Assembly: GCA_000435535.1 (NCBI GenBank) | Contig: FR884464.1 | Coordinates: forward strand, 2,193 to 18,379 | Direction of reading: 5' to 3' | Origin: Clostridium sp. CAG:575 | GTDB lineage: Bacteria > Bacillota > Clostridia > TANB77 > CAG-508 | DNA: 16,187 bases | Part shown: piece after piece, positions 13,675 through 16,187 of the stretch | How positions within the stretch are numbered: the stretch's first letter is position 1 | How the letters are laid out: each line of letters opens with the position of its first letter | Translations under genes and position numbers: made by a program | The notes under the pieces: generated by a model | The model's input: the letters and a program-made list of their open reading frames with translations, nothing else | Told to the model about the DNA's origin: nothing | Databases searched by the model: none

Positions 13675-15528
13675 TTATATGTTTCTAAATTTCTTTGTAT
13701 TAAGTACTCTAAGTGCATTAATAATAGCAATTATAGACACACCAACATCTGCAAAAACTGCTTCCCACATAGTTGATAATCCAAAAGCACTTAATATTAA
13801 TACAGCTATTTTTATGCCAATTGCAAAAATAATATTTTCTTTTACAATTCTCATAGTTTTTTTAGAAATCTTAATTGCATCTACAAGTTTTGAAGGTTCA
13901 TCTGTCATTATTACTACATCTGCTGCTTCTATTGCAGCATCTGAGCCTAATCCTCCCATAGCAATTCCAATATCTGAAATAGCTAAAACAGGTGCATCAT
14001 TTATTCCATCTCCTACAAATGCTAATTTTGCTTTTGCATCTTTTTCTTTTAATAATTCTTCTACTTTTTTAACTTTTCCATCTGGTAATAATTCTGTATA
14101 AACTTCATCAATTCTTAGCTTTTCAGCTATATTTTCTCCTACTTCTTTTTTATCTCCTGTGAGCATAACTGTTTTCTTTATGTTCATATTTTTTAAGTTA
14201 CTAATTGCTTTTGCAGAATCTTTTTTTACCTTGTCAGCTATAACAATATAACCTACAAATTCATTTTCTATTGCAACATATAATATTGTTCCAATTTCAT
14301 TACATTTTGTATATTGAATATTTTTTTCTTTCATCAATTTTTCGTTGCCAACTAAAATATCTTTTCCATCAACATTAGCTATTACTCCAAAACCAGATAT
14401 TTCTTCTACTTTAGATATATTAGTCACATTAATTTCTTTTCCGTACGCTTTTTTTACAGATGTTGCTATTGGGTGTGTTGAATGGTTTTCTGCATATGCT
14501 GTATATCTTAATAAATCTTCTTTTGATATTCCTTCACATTCAACTTTTTGAACTTCAAAAACACCTTCAGTTAATGTTCCTGTTTTGTCAAATACAACTA
14601 ACTCAGTATTTGCCAGTGCTTCTAAATAATTACTTCCTTTTACTAATATTCCTATTTTTGAAGCTCCACCAATTCCGCCAAAAAAACCTAATGGTATTGA
14701 TATTACTAGAGCACATGGACATGATACTACTAAGAATGTTAATGCTCTATATAGCCAATCTGTAAAATTTGCATCTTTTAATACAAGTGGTGGAACAATT
14801 GCTAAAATTACAGCAATTATTACAACTATTGGTGTGTAATATTTTGCAAATTTAGTAATAAAGTTCTCTGATTTTGATTTTTTACTACTTGCATTTTCAA
14901 CCAAATCTAATATTTTATTAACTGTTGACTCTCTAAATTCATTATTTACCTTAATTATCAATAATCCATTTTGATTTATACATCCACTTAATACTTCATC
15001 ATTTATACTAACATTTCTTGGTACTGATTCACCTGTTAAACTAGATGTATCTATCATAGATTTTCCTTCTATTACAGTTCCATCAAGTGGAATTCTTTCC
15101 CCTGGTTTTACTACAATAATATCTCCAATTTTTACTTCTTCTGGACTAACTTTTTCTATTTTATCGCCAATTTTTATGTTTGCAAAGTCTGGTCTAATAT
15201 CCATTAAACTTGCAATTGATTTTCTTGATTTATCAACTGCATAATTTTGAAATAGCTCACCTATTTGATAAAATAGCATGACACATACTGCTTCTGGAAA
15301 TTCTCCTACTCCAAAAGCTCCAATTGTTGCAATTGCCATAAGAAAATTTTCATCAAATAATTTTCCTTTAAATAAATGTTCTAATGCTTCTTTTATAACT
15401 TCAAGTCCTACTATTAAATAACTTACTATAAAAATTGCTTTATTTATCCATTCATTTGCAAATGGTACAACTAATGCAATAATAAATAAAATTACTGCAA
15501 TTATAATTTTTCTTAAATCTTCTTTCAT
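13675..15528 (-). CDS. cadA: Zn/Cd/Pb-exporting P1B-type ATPase
   Basis: This enzyme pumps divalent soft metals out of the cell using ATP. The 617-residue protein shows TGES (165-168), the metal-site CPC (270-272), the phosphorylated Asp314 in DKTGTLT, the HP pair (352-353) and GDGIND (506-511). Lys573 and Asp594 in the last membrane segments match the spacing of the Zn/Cd/Pb group (K and D in ZntA), not the copper group. There is no N-terminal CxxC metal-binding domain; the protein begins directly with membrane helices. AAAGGA precedes the ATG. It lies 53 bases after cadC and just before uvrB. zntA would be an equally fair name. Confidence 0.94.
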   Translation of the reverse strand: MKEDLRKIIIAVILFIIALVVPFANEWINKAIFIVSYLIVGLEVIKEALEHLFKGKLFDENFLMAIATIGAFGVGEFPEAVCVMLFYQIGELFQNYAVDKSRKSIASLMDIRPDFANIKIGDKIEKVSPEEVKIGDIIVVKPGERIPLDGTVIEGKSMIDTSSLTGESVPRNVSINDEVLSGCINQNGLLIIKVNNEFRESTVNKILDLVENASSKKSKSENFITKFAKYYTPIVVIIAVILAIVPPLVLKDANFTDWLYRALTFLVVSCPCALVISIPLGFFGGIGGASKIGILVKGSNYLEALANTELVVFDKTGTLTEGVFEVQKVECEGISKEDLLRYTAYAENHSTHPIATSVKKAYGKEINVTNISKVEEISGFGVIANVDGKDILVGNEKLMKEKNIQYTKCNEIGTILYVAIENEFVGYIVIADKVKKDSAKAISNLKNMNIKKTVMLTGDKKEVGENIAEKLRIDEVYTELLPDGKVKKVEELLKEKDAKAKLAFVGDGINDAPVLAISDIGIAMGGLGSDAAIEAADVVIMTDEPSKLVDAIKISKKTMRIVKENIIFAIGIKIAVLILSAFGLSTMWEAVFADVGVSIIAIINALRVLNTKKFRNI

Positions 15529-15581
15529 ATTTCAAATTCCTTTCCATTATTCATGATATTTACAAATTTTTCGTTTGTTTT

Positions 15582-15941
15582 TTATCTATGTTCTATATGT
15601 TCAATTCCTATTTCAAATACATCTTTTACATGTTCATCATCTAACATGTAATATACTTCTTTTCCTACTTTTCTGCATTTTACAATATTCATTCTTCTTA
15701 ATGTTCCTAATTGATGAGATATAGATGATTTACTCATCCCAAGCACATTTGCTATATCACATACACACATTTCATTTTGGTCAAGTGCAAATAATATTTT
15801 TACTCTTGTTGTGTCTCCTAGAATTTTAAAAAATTCAGCCAATTTATTAAACACATCTCCATCTGGCATTTTCTTTATTGTATCATCAACAACATCTTGA
15901 TGTATAATATTGCAATCACATATAAATTCATTTTTTGCCAC
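15582..15941 (-). CDS. cadC: CadC/SmtB-type metal-responsive repressor
   Basis: This is an ArsR/SmtB winged-helix repressor that leaves DNA when metal binds. The 119-residue protein carries both classic sites. The N-terminal/alpha-3 set is Cys8, Cys10, Cys59 and Cys61 (CVCD). The C-terminal alpha-5 set is Asp102, His104, His115 and His118, with the same spacing as in SmtB. The recognition helix is near MSKSSISHQLGTLRR (69-83). The start is GTG at 15941 with GGAGG 8 bases upstream. It controls cadA, and probably uvrB, from two upstream operators. The thiolate site suggests Cd/Pb as well as Zn. Confidence 0.93.
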   Translation of the reverse strand: MAKNEFICDCNIIHQDVVDDTIKKMPDGDVFNKLAEFFKILGDTTRVKILFALDQNEMCVCDIANVLGMSKSSISHQLGTLRRMNIVKCRKVGKEVYYMLDDEHVKDVFEIGIEHIEHR

Positions 15942-16044
15942 TTATGATTCCTCCTTTTATTTATAGTCATAGATTATTTCTAATCCCAATTATTAAAATT
16001 TATTTTTTACTCTTTCTTTTTAATATATTTTATGATTTTTAAAA

Positions 16045-16100
16045 TTGAATAGTTATTCAACTGTATTCTTATTATAGTTGAACAGTCATTCAATTGTCAA
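16045..16100 (-). promoter_or_regulatory. cadC promoter with two SmtB/CadC-type operators
   Basis: On the minus strand TTGACA (16095-16100) and TATAAT (16071-16076) are separated by 18 bases, a full-consensus promoter. Operator 1, TTGAACAGTCATTCAA (16078-16093), fills the spacer. Operator 2, TTGAATAGTTATTCAA (16045-16060), lies at the transcript start, 33 bases away. Both match the TGAA-N6-TTCA core of the SmtB/CzrA/ZiaR group. Repression by CadC is inferred from family knowledge and position. Confidence 0.88.
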
Positions 16101-16187
16101 TACTTTTTTATGAAAACATAATTATATTTTTATGATTTTTTGTTACAGTTCATTAAGAAAATATACGCTTATGAGGGGCTGGCTCTT

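Noticed and set aside
13656..13730. N-terminal extension of uvrB starting [12 protein letters not shown]
   Set aside because: It overlaps the end of cadA in another frame, has no ribosome site, and the ATG at 13655 has AGGAGG at the right distance and gives the normal UvrB N-terminus.
13679..14101. Plus-strand open frame of 140 codons across cadA
   Set aside because: It is the antisense shadow of a well conserved P-type ATPase, with no ribosome site or promoter.
16174..16187. GC-richer end GAGGGGCTGGCTCTT-like sequence at the right edge
   Set aside because: It could be one arm of a terminator or another repeat, but the partner would lie outside the window, so nothing can be shown.

Overview
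The window comes from a very AT-rich, low-GC Gram-positive genome of the Clostridia type. The evidence is a nearly complete spoIIIA sporulation cluster, strong AGGAGG-type ribosome binding sites, frequent TTG and GTG starts, and fermentative acetate genes (pta and two ackA). I cannot name the species. No rRNA, tRNA, CRISPR array, insertion sequence or phage module was seen. No stretch longer than 300 bases lacks a gene; the longest is the 5527-5811 control region.

Layout, left to right. (1) 1-490, minus: a truncated unrecognised gene with a good sigma-A promoter and two GGTTT..AAACC-like boxes in its leader. (2) 692-877, minus: a small one-TM protein ending on a strong terminator. (3) 1030-5526, minus: an acetate/acetyl-phosphate block transcribed pta, then a Fic-domain gene, then ackA copy 2, then ackA copy 1. 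ackA copy 2 also has its own TTGACA promoter. (4) 5527-6018: a short XRE-type regulator divergent from pta, with several inverted repeats in the shared control region. (5) 6103-10661, minus: spoIIIAB-AC-AD-AE-AF-AG-AH, the mother-cell side of the forespore feeding-tube/channel complex. The ATPase gene spoIIIAA, normally first, is absent. (6) 10824-11551, plus: two short unrecognised genes, each with its own promoter and terminator, where spoIIIAA would be expected. (7) 11697-15941, minus: cadC-cadA-uvrB, a metal-sensing repressor, a Zn/Cd/Pb P-type ATPase and the excision-repair helicase. The promoter upstream of cadC carries two SmtB/CadC-type operators.

How the genes work together. Pta and AckA convert acetyl-CoA to acetyl phosphate and then acetate plus ATP. 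A Fic enzyme with a non-canonical active site is inserted between them. CadC should repress its own operon until zinc, cadmium or lead is bound; uvrB lies 19 bases behind cadA and probably shares that transcript. The SpoIIIA proteins act together during engulfment.

A 29-base REP-like unit occurs in two intergenic places. One is a near-complete inverted pair between spoIIIAD and spoIIIAE, where it supplies the spoIIIAD stop codon. The other is a pair with one shortened arm, between the two ackA genes. The least expected items are the missing spoIIIAA, the altered Fic motif, the divergent tandem acetate kinases (one with a C-terminal tail that seems to come from a repeat), and the operator-rich pta/XRE control region.
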